From contig JACPAV010000047.1 in assembly GCA_016180645.1 (NCBI GenBank), forward strand, positions 1 to 50,353: 50,353 nt of DNA, given 5' to 3'. This DNA is from Nitrospirota bacterium. Its GTDB lineage: Bacteria > JACPQY01. The notes below the pieces were generated by a model. The model made no database searches and was not told the DNA's origin. It saw only the letters and a program-made list of their open reading frames with translations. The translations under genes were made by a program, and so were the position numbers. This document shows, in pieces, positions 1 to 7,420 of this stretch. Within the stretch, counting starts at the first letter, position 1; each line of letters opens with the position of its first letter.

Positions 1-1267
1 GGATCTCTTCTTCCGTATTGCCCGGCGGGACATATGAAAAGGGGACGGGCTTGAAAGGCGATTCGGTGAACGTGGAGGTGGAAATGAAGTTCTCGTAGAT
101 GCCCTGGATGAAAAGCCTGCCCTGGCATTTGGCGATCTCATACAGTTCCGTCCCGGGATAGGGAGTGGCGTTATTGTAGCGGACCAAGTCGATCTTCAGA
201 TCGTTGCTGAGTGTGACGCAGTCCATTCTGTCCTTGTGCGTGTCACCCGGCAGGGCGTAGATAAACGTCGCGCTGACGTGATAGCCGATCTTCCTTGCGA
301 TCTGGACGGCGTTGACGCAGTCTTCGACCGTCTCGCGCTTCTTGATGGTCTTCATCATCTCCGGATTGGCGGTCTCCATGCCGAAAAAGACGCTGTGGAA
401 CCCCACGTCAAAGAGGTCCCGCATCAGTTTCTCGTCCGCATTGTCCCCGCGCGCCTGGAAAGTGAAGTTCATCTTTTCATGCAGGCCTTTGGCCCGAATC
501 TCGTTGATCAGTCTGTATATCCGTGGTTTGCTGACCAGGAAATTGTCGTCCAAGAAAGTAACGGACCTCTTGCCGTACTTGGTGTAGAGCTCCTCAAGTT
601 CTTGAACGAGAATGTCCGCAGGCCTGTAACGGTATTTCTTGCCCGTGGTGATCCTGTTGCTGCAAAAAATGCAGTCGTAGGGACATCCCCGCGAGCTCAT
701 GATGAAGCCGAGATCGTATCTTTTGTTCGTGAACAGATGGTAGGGGAAGGGAGGTTCGGCGCTCAGGTCCTTCATGGCCGGGGACATCTTGTTGTGAATG
801 ATCGCACCGTTCTTCTTGTAGGAAAGGCCATCGATGCTCGAAATGTCTGTTCCAGCTTTGACGTGTCTGTAGAATTCAGCAAGCGGGCGTTCCCCTTCAC
901 GCCTAATCACGGCGTCGATATGATCATACGCCAGCACCTCGTCGGGAAGAGCCGTGGGGTGAATGCCGCCGAATACGATCTTTGAATCCGGATAGAGTTG
1001 CCTGAGCTGTTTCGAGAGTATCACCGCGTTCTTCAAGGCGGCTGTCAGCACGCTGAACCCGAATATATATGGCTTTTCCATTGTCTTGACGTGTTCCGCG
1101 ACACGGTCCAGCACATGGTCCTCGACCTGCTCGTCCAGGCATGCGGCCCGGATACCTGCGCGTTCCAAAGCTGAGATCAGAAAACCTACCCCAATGGGTA
1201 CGGATATGGGAAGGAATCGCTGGAAGACTTTGGCCGCGTCTTTGGGAGATGAGTTTATCAGGATCAT
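1..1267 (-). CDS. B12-binding-fold radical SAM protein, C-terminus cut by window edge
   Basis: The minus frame is open from 1267 to the first base, so the C-terminus lies outside the window. The start is forced: ATG at 1267 is the only start codon in the frame after an in-frame stop about 50 nt upstream. Residues 1-130 resemble the cobalamin-binding Rossmann fold that precedes many radical SAM domains, starting MILINSSP and including FGGIHPTALPDEV, but I see no DxHxxG cobalamin-ligand motif. Near residues 190-198 the protein has CPYDCIFCSN, the CxxxCxxC cluster motif of radical SAM enzymes, followed by FLDDNF and FFGMETANPE, typical of the BchE-like group. Substrate unknown. It lies downstream of the cytidylyltransferase on the same strand, so a role in sugar or lipid modification is possible. 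Family is clear; function is inference. Confidence 0.85.
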   Translation of the reverse strand, partial: MILINSSPKDAAKVFQRFLPISVPIGVGFLISALERAGIRAACLDEQVEDHVLDRVAEHVKTMEKPYIFGFSVLTAALKNAVILSKQLRQLYPDSKIVFGGIHPTALPDEVLAYDHIDAVIRREGERPLAEFYRHVKAGTDISSIDGLSYKKNGAIIHNKMSPAMKDLSAEPPFPYHLFTNKRYDLGFIMSSRGCPYDCIFCSNRITTGKKYRYRPADILVQELEELYTKYGKRSVTFLDDNFLVSKPRIYRLINEIRAKGLHEKMNFTFQARGDNADEKLMRDLFDVGFHSVFFGMETANPEMMKTIKKRETVEDCVNAVQIARKIGYHVSATFIYALPGDTHKDRMDCVTLSNDLKIDLVRYNNATPYPGTELYEIAKCQGRLFIQGIYENFISTSTFTESPFKPVPFSYVPPGNTEEEI

Positions 1268-1425
1268 GTCGGGCTTCGTTGGGACGCGAAAACCCCGTAG
1301 AAGCTTACCGCGGCCAGATCACCGAAGGTGCCTACCTTCCGGGTGAACGGCCTTCCCCTGAGTTTTCTCGCGCCCTGACGTCCCTCTCCGAGCGGACCCA
1401 TCCACAGGGGTCCTCGTTTTCCTCA

Positions 1426-2199
1426 TTACGCCCATGTCTTCCAAGGCGCTTGCCCTCGGGCCCAGATGTCATTGAGGAGGAGGTAATCCCGGTGGGTATC
1501 CATCGCCTGAAAAAATCCGCTATGGCGATACGCCGCCAACTGTCCGTCCTCCGCAAGGCGCCTCAGGGGCTCCCGTTCAAGCGCGACGCCGCCGTCAAGA
1601 TAGTCGAAGATCTTCTTCCCGAAGACGAAAAATCCTGCGCTCACCCACCCCTCCAACTGCGGCTTCTCCTGGAAGCGTCTGACACGGTCCTGCTCCCCGA
1701 GCTCAACCACGCCCCAGCGCGAAGGGGGTCGGACGATCGTCACCGTCCCGATCCGGCCGCTCCGCCGATGAAAATCCAACAGGGCCTCCAGATCAAGATC
1801 GGCCAGACCATCTCCGTAGGTCAACATAAATTCATCCTCATCGATGTATTTCTCAATCTTCTTCACCCGCTCCCCTGTTTCCACGGTCGAACCGGTGTCG
1901 GCCAGAGTCACCCGGAAATCCTGTTCATCGTGGGCCCCAAGGAACTGCACGTCTTCCGTATGTCCCAAGCGGATTGAGAAATCGTTGTTCATGGCCTCGT
2001 AGTTGAGGAAGTACTCCTTGATCATGCTGCCCCGGTAGCCCAGGCAAAGAACGAACTCCCGGAACCCCTTGTGGGCGTACAGCTTCATGATGTGCCATAG
2101 GATGGGCCGCCCTCCGATCTCCACAAGGGGTTTGGGCCGGAACTCGGTCTCTTCACGCAAGCGAGTTCCGAGCCCACCGCACAAGATGACAACTTTCAT
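1426..2199 (-). CDS. rfbF: Glucose-1-phosphate cytidylyltransferase
   Basis: This enzyme makes CDP-glucose from CTP and glucose-1-phosphate, the first step towards CDP-linked 3,6-dideoxyhexoses and branched sugars such as yersiniose. The 257-residue length matches the family. The N-terminus MKVVILCGGLGTRLREET is the nucleotide-binding signature, followed by RPKPLVEIGGRPILWHIMK, which is highly specific for RfbF. YGDGLADLDL and the FQEKP motif are also present. The gene is divergent from the GT2 at 2305. The expected partner, CDP-glucose 4,6-dehydratase (rfbG), is not in the window, but a dehydratase of RfbH/ColD type is at 11472. Confidence 0.93.
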   Translation of the reverse strand: MKVVILCGGLGTRLREETEFRPKPLVEIGGRPILWHIMKLYAHKGFREFVLCLGYRGSMIKEYFLNYEAMNNDFSIRLGHTEDVQFLGAHDEQDFRVTLADTGSTVETGERVKKIEKYIDEDEFMLTYGDGLADLDLEALLDFHRRSGRIGTVTIVRPPSRWGVVELGEQDRVRRFQEKPQLEGWVSAGFFVFGKKIFDYLDGGVALEREPLRRLAEDGQLAAYRHSGFFQAMDTHRDYLLLNDIWARGQAPWKTWA

Positions 2200-2261
2200 G
2201 TTTCGTAACCGTTCAGCCTTTCTTTCACATGCAGGCTCTGAAAAGTCAACGCGACGGCCGG

Positions 2262-2290
2262 TTGAAAGTCACACGGGGGGCGCTTACACT
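2262..2290 (+). promoter_or_regulatory. Sigma-70-like promoter for the GT2 gene at 2305
   Basis: TTGAAA at 2262-2267, a 17-nt spacer, and TACACT at 2285-2290. The ATG is 14 nt after the -10 box, so the leader would be only about 8 nt. Prediction by eye; not measured. Confidence 0.5.
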
Positions 2291-2304
2291 GGCCTCGCAA
2301 ACCG

Positions 2305-3459
2305 ATGGGACCCGACACTCCCCTGATTTCGATTGTTACTCCTTCCAAAAACCACGGGCGATTCGTCGAGGAAACAATCCGTTCGGTCTTGGAACAGGAC
2401 TATCCCCACGTCGAGTACATGGTCCTGGACGGCGGCTCGAAGGATGGAACCGTCGATGTCATCCGCCGCTACCAAGACCGATTGGCGTATTGGGTCTCGG
2501 AACCCGATGGAGGGCAAACGGATGCCATCAACAAGGGGTTCGCCCGGGCCAAGGGGGAATTCCTAATGTGGCTGAATTCGGATGACTTCCTCCTTCCCGG
2601 GGCGCTCCGCGCCGTGGCTGAAGGCTTCAGCTCCGATCCGGAGGTCGGAATCATTCACGGCGACGCGATCACGATCGACGAGGATGGGAACCGGAGAGGC
2701 GTCACCCGATCCGGCCCCTTCACGCTCGAAGGACATATCACGGGCAAAGGCCCCTTCATGGTCCAGCCGTCCGCTTTCATGCGCAGGAAGGTCATGGAAT
2801 CGATCGGCCCCCTCGACGCGAGCCTGAGGTACGCCATGGACTATCAGGTCTGGTTGCTCGCCGGCTACCGCTTCAAGTTCCACTATCTCCCAAAGGTGCT
2901 GTCCGTCTACAGGGACCACCCGGGCACCAAGCGGTCCGAAATCAACACCCGCTACCATGAGGAAGGCAAGCTCGTGATGGACCGCTTGTTTGCGCAACGT
3001 GATCTCCCGGATTCGATCCGGCGACTTGCACCGGATGCCTACCGCACGGCCATCTTCTATTTCATCGTGTGGAACGGCGCGAAAGGAACCACAGACTTCT
3101 TGAAAGAGTATTGGTCCAAGGCCTGGGAAGATTCCCTCCTCACGCCTTCGCAGATTGAAGCGCTGGGCGCCTGGACAAGCCTGAACGGATTCCAGCGTTC
3201 GAACCAGGCCGATGCCATCGGCGCCTGTCTGGCTCTCCACCGCGGTTTGGCCGGCCGGTTTCCAGAAGCCGGCATCGCGGACCCGGAAGCGTGGGCTCGG
3301 AAAGGCACAGCCGATTTCCTGCTGGATCTCGCGGCCCAGCAGAGGGACCGCGGCCGGCGGCGCCCGGCCCTGCGGCTTCTTCGGGAAGCCTCACGGCTAC
3401 ACGCGGGGATCCTTCTTCGGCCGCAAACGCTTGGACAGCTCGTGAGATGCCTCATTTGA
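2305..3459 (+). CDS. Family 2 glycosyltransferase
   Basis: This 384-residue GT-A glycosyltransferase transfers a sugar from a nucleotide donor in the cytoplasm. ISIVTPSKNHGRFVEETIRS is the usual GT2 start, YMVLDGGSKDGT is the second strand with the donor-binding Asp, and WLNSDDFL (about residues 89-96) carries the metal-binding DxD-type motif. EPDGGQTDAINKGF is characteristic of WcaA-like GT2 enzymes that use UDP- or GDP-sugars. The C-terminal 130 residues are helical and Arg/Ala-rich with no family I recognise. It is the first gene of the long plus-strand polysaccharide run, divergent from rfbF. Acceptor and donor cannot be read from sequence. Confidence 0.88.
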   Translation: MGPDTPLISIVTPSKNHGRFVEETIRSVLEQDYPHVEYMVLDGGSKDGTVDVIRRYQDRLAYWVSEPDGGQTDAINKGFARAKGEFLMWLNSDDFLLPGALRAVAEGFSSDPEVGIIHGDAITIDEDGNRRGVTRSGPFTLEGHITGKGPFMVQPSAFMRRKVMESIGPLDASLRYAMDYQVWLLAGYRFKFHYLPKVLSVYRDHPGTKRSEINTRYHEEGKLVMDRLFAQRDLPDSIRRLAPDAYRTAIFYFIVWNGAKGTTDFLKEYWSKAWEDSLLTPSQIEALGAWTSLNGFQRSNQADAIGACLALHRGLAGRFPEAGIADPEAWARKGTADFLLDLAAQQRDRGRRRPALRLLREASRLHAGILLRPQTLGQLVRCLI

Positions 3460-3491
3460 ATCGCGAACTGCGGGCAGAGCTTGACTTAGTG

Positions 3492-3586
3492 CGTCTAACA
3501 GAATGCGTAGGGGAGGGTCTTCAGACCCTCCCGACAAGAGGGAGCATCTGAAGATGCTCCCCTACGAATCGGCATTCTGTTAGACG
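3492..3586. repeat. 95-bp element with 15-bp terminal inverted repeats and two internal hairpins
   Basis: The ends are perfect inverted repeats: CGTCTAACAGAATGC at 3492-3506 and its complement at 3572-3586. Inside lie two hairpins with 10-bp arms and 2-nt loops: GGGAGGGTCT at 3511-3520 with its complement at 3523-3532, and GGGAGCATCT at 3540-3549 with its complement at 3552-3561. A 48-nt stretch (3533-3580) is repeated exactly, in inverse orientation, at 28992-29039. There is no room for a transposase, so it behaves like a MITE or REP-type passive element. Confidence 0.85.
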
Positions 3587-3618
3587 GGGGTCGCTGGATC
3601 GAGCCGTGCCTCACGGGA

Positions 3619-4506
3619 TTGCTCGGTAGCCGGCACCCCACACACGTCATCGTCGTAGACAATAACTCGACGGACGGGACGCCGAAGACCATTGCGGAAA
3701 AGTTTCCCCAAGTCGAGTTGCTCGCGCAGCCCGTGAATACCGGCTTCGGAGGCGGGAACAATATCGGATTCGCGCGGGCCTTGGAGTTGGGCGCTCGATA
3801 TGTCTTCGTATTGAACGTCGATACCCAGGTTCCGGCAGACACCATCGGAACGCTCATCCGCTTGGCATCATCGAATGACGATTACGGGATCATCAGCCCG
3901 ATCCATCTCAATTACGAAAGCACCCGTATCGACACGCTTTTCGGATTCTTCCTACATCGCGCGGGTCTGGCGGATTTCTTTTCCGACCTCTACCTTGGGA
4001 GGGCTAGAGACCTCTATCCGATCTCCTTTACGCCCGCCGCAGCTTGGCTCATGACCCGGACCGCCCTCGAGAAGGTGGGCGGTTTTGATCCCCTTTTCCA
4101 CCCCATCTACGGAGAAGACGATGATCTGTGCAATCGGATCATCCATCACGGCTTCAAGATCGGGATCACGCCGCGCGCAACGATAGGCCATTGGCACGGG
4201 AGTCACTCTTCCGAAACCCCCGCCACCCATATGAGCTTTCGAAGAAGCTACCGCTCCTGCTACGGCGAGTGGGTCGCCCATCTCAAGAAGCCGGGGGGAT
4301 CGTTCTTTCTGCACTACCTAAGTTTGCTGAGGGTTTGTATGACCGAATTCGTCTCCGCTGTTCTCTACCTGAACCCACGGAAATTTGCCGTGTCTGCTCT
4401 CACCCTGGGGGTGGTTTCGCTCAGAATGGGAAGAATCTTTCACCATCGCAAAAAGTGCATGACCGAGCCGGGCGTGTGGCTGGATGGGCTTGGGGTCAAG
4501 TCTTGA
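3619..4506 (+). CDS. Family 2 glycosyltransferase, rhamnosyltransferase-like, N-terminus disrupted by a repeat
   Basis: The body is a clear GT2 protein of the WbbL type: HVIVVDNNSTDGTP, NTGFGGGNNIGFARAL, FVLNVDTQV (DxD position), AAAWLMTRTALEKVGGFDP and FHPIYGEDDDLCNRI. The C-terminus has a hydrophobic stretch near residues 232-262. The usual first strand (VSIVILNxN) is missing. The frame opens only at 3511, inside the 95-bp element, and has no ATG or GTG; TTG at 3619 is the first usual start codon and removes about 25 residues. The element contributes in-frame residues reading RIGILLDGGRWIEP, which could partly replace the lost strand if translation started at an unusual codon. It may be a pseudogene. 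The stop codon lies within the next repeat. Confidence 0.7.
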   Translation: MLGSRHPTHVIVVDNNSTDGTPKTIAEKFPQVELLAQPVNTGFGGGNNIGFARALELGARYVFVLNVDTQVPADTIGTLIRLASSNDDYGIISPIHLNYESTRIDTLFGFFLHRAGLADFFSDLYLGRARDLYPISFTPAAAWLMTRTALEKVGGFDPLFHPIYGEDDDLCNRIIHHGFKIGITPRATIGHWHGSHSSETPATHMSFRRSYRSCYGEWVAHLKKPGGSFFLHYLSLLRVCMTEFVSAVLYLNPRKFAVSALTLGVVSLRMGRIFHHRKKCMTEPGVWLDGLGVKS

Positions 4507-4565
4507 ATTGATACGGCTATCGGACGACCGCTCAACCAAGTTGTCTCAAGTCAAGACTTGACCCC
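4492..4565. repeat. Inverted repeat pair, REP/BIME-like
   Basis: GGGGTCAAGTCTTGA at 4492-4506 and its exact complement at 4551-4565, 44 nt apart. The left arm contains the stop codon of the preceding GT2; the right arm ends just before the next gene's start. Its GGGGTCAnGTCTTGA form resembles repeats I associate with REP-associated tyrosine transposases; that link is from memory and no transposase gene is in the window. Confidence 0.75.
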
Positions 4566-4566
4566 T

Positions 4567-5583
4567 ATGCTCCATTTCTGCACCTACTTCGATCACCGGT
4601 ATCTCGCCCGGGCGCTCGCGCTGCATCAATCCCTCAAGAGAGTCTGCCCGCCGTTCCAATTGTGGACCCTCTGCATGGATACGCCCAGTTTCGACCTTCT
4701 CTCGAAATACGCCCCTCCCGAAATACGGCCGATCGCGCTGGACACCCTGGAGCGAAGCCATCCTGAGCTGCTCGAAGTCAAGAAGAGCCGGTCGCCGGTC
4801 GAGTACTATTTCACATGCTCGCCTTTCCTCCCCTATTACATCCTGTCCACCGAGCCGGAGGTGGACCTGCTCACCTACCTGGATGCAGACCTTTTTTTCT
4901 ATTCCGATCCGGCCCCGCTGTTCGAGGAAATGGGGAAAGGCTCCATCGGGATCATCGGCCACCGGTTCCCCCCCCATCTGAAAGGACTTGAAGCCTACGG
5001 AATCTACAACGTCGGCTGGCTCTCGTTCAGGAAGGATGAGCGGGCCCTCGAATGCCTCCGTTGGTGGAGCGCTCGCTGCATGGAGTGGTGCTACGACCGC
5101 CCGGAGCCGAACCGTTTCGCCGACCAGAAATATCTGGACGATTGGCCGAGCCGGTTCGATGGCGTCGTGGTGCTCCAGCACAAGGGGGCCAACGTGGCGC
5201 CATGGAATGTGGGAGGGTCAAACCTCAACATGGACGGTACCGCACCGTTGGTGGACGGCGACCCCCTCCTCTTCTTTCATTTTCACGGTCTGAAGCATCT
5301 CGCGGGCAGAATCTACGATCCACAGTTAGGCCGCTACCACCTCCATCTCAACCATGGACCCCTTCGCGCCCTGTATCGAAACTACATCCGGGCCTTGCAG
5401 GAAGCGGCCCGTCAGGCGCCCCTCGAGGCTCATACCCAAGCCCTCTCGGCCTCCGCACGGGGACAGGCCGATCTCTCGACCGTCAGCGCCGGGTCCGGGG
5501 GCGTCAGCCTCCCCGTGGCTCTGAAAACATTACTCCGACATGCGAAAGGAGTCCTCGCCGGAGATCTGATCCTCGTACGTTAG
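4567..5583 (+). CDS. Glycosyltransferase with a GT8-like nucleotide-diphospho-sugar fold
   Basis: The protein of about 338 residues opens MLHFCTYFDHRYLARALALH, the usual start of this group, so ATG 4567 is preferred over TTG 4558, which lies in the upstream inverted repeat. LLTYLDADLFFYSDPAPLFEE (about residues 100-120) carries the DxD metal-binding motif of GT-A enzymes. GIYNVGWLSFRKDE, NRFADQKYLDDWP and HKGANVAPWN follow, as in GT8-like proteins of LPS and capsule clusters. No membrane segment, so it should act in the cytoplasm on a lipid-linked or nucleotide-linked glycan. The last 60 residues look like a variable tail. Donor and acceptor unknown. Confidence 0.78.
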   Translation: MLHFCTYFDHRYLARALALHQSLKRVCPPFQLWTLCMDTPSFDLLSKYAPPEIRPIALDTLERSHPELLEVKKSRSPVEYYFTCSPFLPYYILSTEPEVDLLTYLDADLFFYSDPAPLFEEMGKGSIGIIGHRFPPHLKGLEAYGIYNVGWLSFRKDERALECLRWWSARCMEWCYDRPEPNRFADQKYLDDWPSRFDGVVVLQHKGANVAPWNVGGSNLNMDGTAPLVDGDPLLFFHFHGLKHLAGRIYDPQLGRYHLHLNHGPLRALYRNYIRALQEAARQAPLEAHTQALSASARGQADLSTVSAGSGGVSLPVALKTLLRHAKGVLAGDLILVR

Positions 5584-5644
5584 TCGAACGCCGCTCCACT
5601 AGAAATCTTACCCCCGCATCTCTATGATGTATATCCCAACGACC

Positions 5645-6583
5645 ATGGCAGGACACGTATTCATCACCGGTGGCGCCGGCTATCTCGGCTCCATCCTCTG
5701 CGAACGCCTGCTCCAGGGGGGATATCGCGTCACCGTGCTGGACAACCTTATGTATGGGCAACACAGCCTCTTCCACTTCTGTGCCCATCCTCAATTCGAT
5801 TTCATCTACGGAGACGTTCGCGACCGGAAAACTCTGGAAAAACTGATCCCCAAGGCCGATGTCCTTATTCCGTTGGCCGCCATCGTGGGCGCGCCGGCGT
5901 GCGACCGCGACCCGCGACTCGCCGCCGACGTCAACCTGGAAGCCGTGCGCACCCTTAACAAGCTCCGAAGCCCTCAGCAGCTCGTCGTCTATCCCACCAC
6001 CAACAGCGGCTACGGCACTCAGTCCGGGGACATCCACTGCACCGAGGAAACACCGCTCGAACCGATCTCGCTCTACGGCCGAACCAAATCCGACGCCGAA
6101 AAGGATCTCCTGAATTCCAAGAACGCCGTCACCTTGCGGCTGGCCACCGTCTTCGGCATGTCCCCCCGTTTTCGGCTCGACCTCCTCGTCAATCATTTCG
6201 TCTACGCCGCGGTCACGGACGGCTACCTCGTCATTTTCGAAAAAGAGTTCAAGCGGAACTACGTTCACATCCGAGATGTGGCGGATTGCTTCGTCTACTG
6301 CATCGAAAACTCTTCGCGCATGACGGGACGCCCCTTCAACGTGGGGTTGGACTCGGCGAATCTTTCCAAGGAGGAATTGGCGCTACGGATCAAACAACAC
6401 GTCCCCAACTTCTACATCCACTTCTCCAATGTGGGCAGCGATCCCGACAAGCGGAATTACATCGTCTCCAACCAACGCTTGCGCGAGGCGGGGTTCGAGG
6501 CCAGGCGGTCGCTCGACGACGGCATCCGCGAACTGATCAAGGGCTATCGGATGATGGGACGCGGTGAATTCAAGAACGTCTAG
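5645..6583 (+). CDS. NAD-dependent sugar epimerase/dehydratase (extended SDR)
   Basis: This 312-residue SDR protein acts on nucleotide sugars at C-4 or nearby. FITGGAGYLGS is the NAD-binding TGxxGxxG motif, YGDVRD follows, and YPTTNSGYG with LYGRTKSDAEK gives the S/T...YxxxK catalytic set. An upstream ATG at 5624 is possible, but MAGHVFITGGAGYLGS at 5645 is the standard start. The order SDR, guanylyltransferase, sugar kinase suggests it modifies the sugar activated by the next two genes, perhaps a GDP-heptose 4,6-dehydratase or epimerase. The exact reaction is not determined by the motifs. Confidence 0.85.
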   Translation: MAGHVFITGGAGYLGSILCERLLQGGYRVTVLDNLMYGQHSLFHFCAHPQFDFIYGDVRDRKTLEKLIPKADVLIPLAAIVGAPACDRDPRLAADVNLEAVRTLNKLRSPQQLVVYPTTNSGYGTQSGDIHCTEETPLEPISLYGRTKSDAEKDLLNSKNAVTLRLATVFGMSPRFRLDLLVNHFVYAAVTDGYLVIFEKEFKRNYVHIRDVADCFVYCIENSSRMTGRPFNVGLDSANLSKEELALRIKQHVPNFYIHFSNVGSDPDKRNYIVSNQRLREAGFEARRSLDDGIRELIKGYRMMGRGEFKNV

Positions 6584-6595
6584 CCGAAACGAGGA

Positions 6596-7420
6596 ATGGA
6601 TCTGACCGCCATGATTCTCGCCGGCGGGCTGGGGAAGCGCCTCCAACCGGTCGTGCCGGACCGGCAGAAAGTATTGGCAGAAGTCGATGGCCGGCCCTTT
6701 CTTGCCGTCCTCCTCGATCAAATCGGCCGCGCCGGAGTCCGCCATGCCGTCCTCTGCACCGGGCATAAGGGCGATCAGGTTCGATCCAGCCTTGGGGATC
6801 GATTCGGCGCCGTCCAGCTTTCCTACTCCCATGAAACCCAACCCCTCGGAACGGCCGGCGCCCTGCGCCATGCGCTCCCTCTTGCCGAGTCCGATCCCAT
6901 CCTGGCCCTCAACGGAGATTCATACTGCCAGGCGGATCTTCAGGATCTGGTCGAATGGCATCAACGGAAACACGCCGACGGCACGCTGGCTTTGGTCCAA
7001 GTCCCGGATGCCGGCAGATTCGGCCTCGTGAGGACCGACGCCCAGGACCGGGTCATCCGCTTCGACGAGAAAGGCGGCCACGAGGGACCGGGCTGGATCA
7101 GTGCCGGAATCTATGTCCTCAGCCGAAAACTGCTCGCCACGATCCCGGAGGGACGGGCCGTCTCCATCGAGACGGAGATGTTTCCTCTGTGGACGAGGGA
7201 GCAACTTTTCGGCTTCCGACTGGAAGGCCGGTTTCTGGACATCGGAACACCGGATTCGTACGCCGTCGCTTCGGAGTTCTTCAGGGACCCATCTTGCACA
7301 GAATCAGCAACCGTTCATCACCCCCCATCCTCCCCTTCCCCCTCAAGGGGGGAAGGGGAAAAAAATACCCCCTCCCCCTGGATGGGAGAGGGCAAGGGTG
7401 GGGGTGGAGACAACCCTTGA
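6596..7420 (+). CDS. hddC: Sugar-1-phosphate guanylyltransferase (HddC-like nucleotidyltransferase)
   Basis: The enzyme should transfer a nucleotidyl group to a sugar-1-phosphate, most likely GMP to D-glycero-alpha-D-manno-heptose-1-phosphate. MDLTAMILAGGLGKRLQP is the nucleotide-binding start, PLGTAGALRHAL and LALNGDSYCQADL carry the base-binding and metal-binding residues, and the end of the domain reads FLDIGTPDSY as in HddC and RmlA-like enzymes. The assignment to heptose rests on the kinase downstream. The final ~35 residues (from about 7313) are encoded by a dispersed GC-rich repeat, so the natural C-terminus is probably near residue 235. The stop overlaps the TTG start of the kinase. 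Confidence 0.8.
   Translation: MDLTAMILAGGLGKRLQPVVPDRQKVLAEVDGRPFLAVLLDQIGRAGVRHAVLCTGHKGDQVRSSLGDRFGAVQLSYSHETQPLGTAGALRHALPLAESDPILALNGDSYCQADLQDLVEWHQRKHADGTLALVQVPDAGRFGLVRTDAQDRVIRFDEKGGHEGPGWISAGIYVLSRKLLATIPEGRAVSIETEMFPLWTREQLFGFRLEGRFLDIGTPDSYAVASEFFRDPSCTESATVHHPPSSPSPSRGEGEKNTPSPWMGEGKGGGGDNP
7313..7407. repeat. Dispersed C/G-tract palindromic repeat
   Basis: Alternating C-rich and G-rich runs form two hairpins: one around CCCCTTCCCCCT facing AGGGGGGAAGGGG (about 7334-7360), and one around CCCTCCCCCTGG facing GGGAGAGGG (about 7368-7391). In frame it reads PSPSRGEG and PSPWMGEGKGGGG, a pattern familiar from dispersed repeats in many bacterial genomes. A related copy is at 44204-44262. 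Confidence 0.75.

Noticed and set aside
236-985. 249-residue open frame on the plus strand
   Set aside because: Antisense to the radical SAM gene at 1-1267, whose minus frame contains the cluster-binding cysteines.
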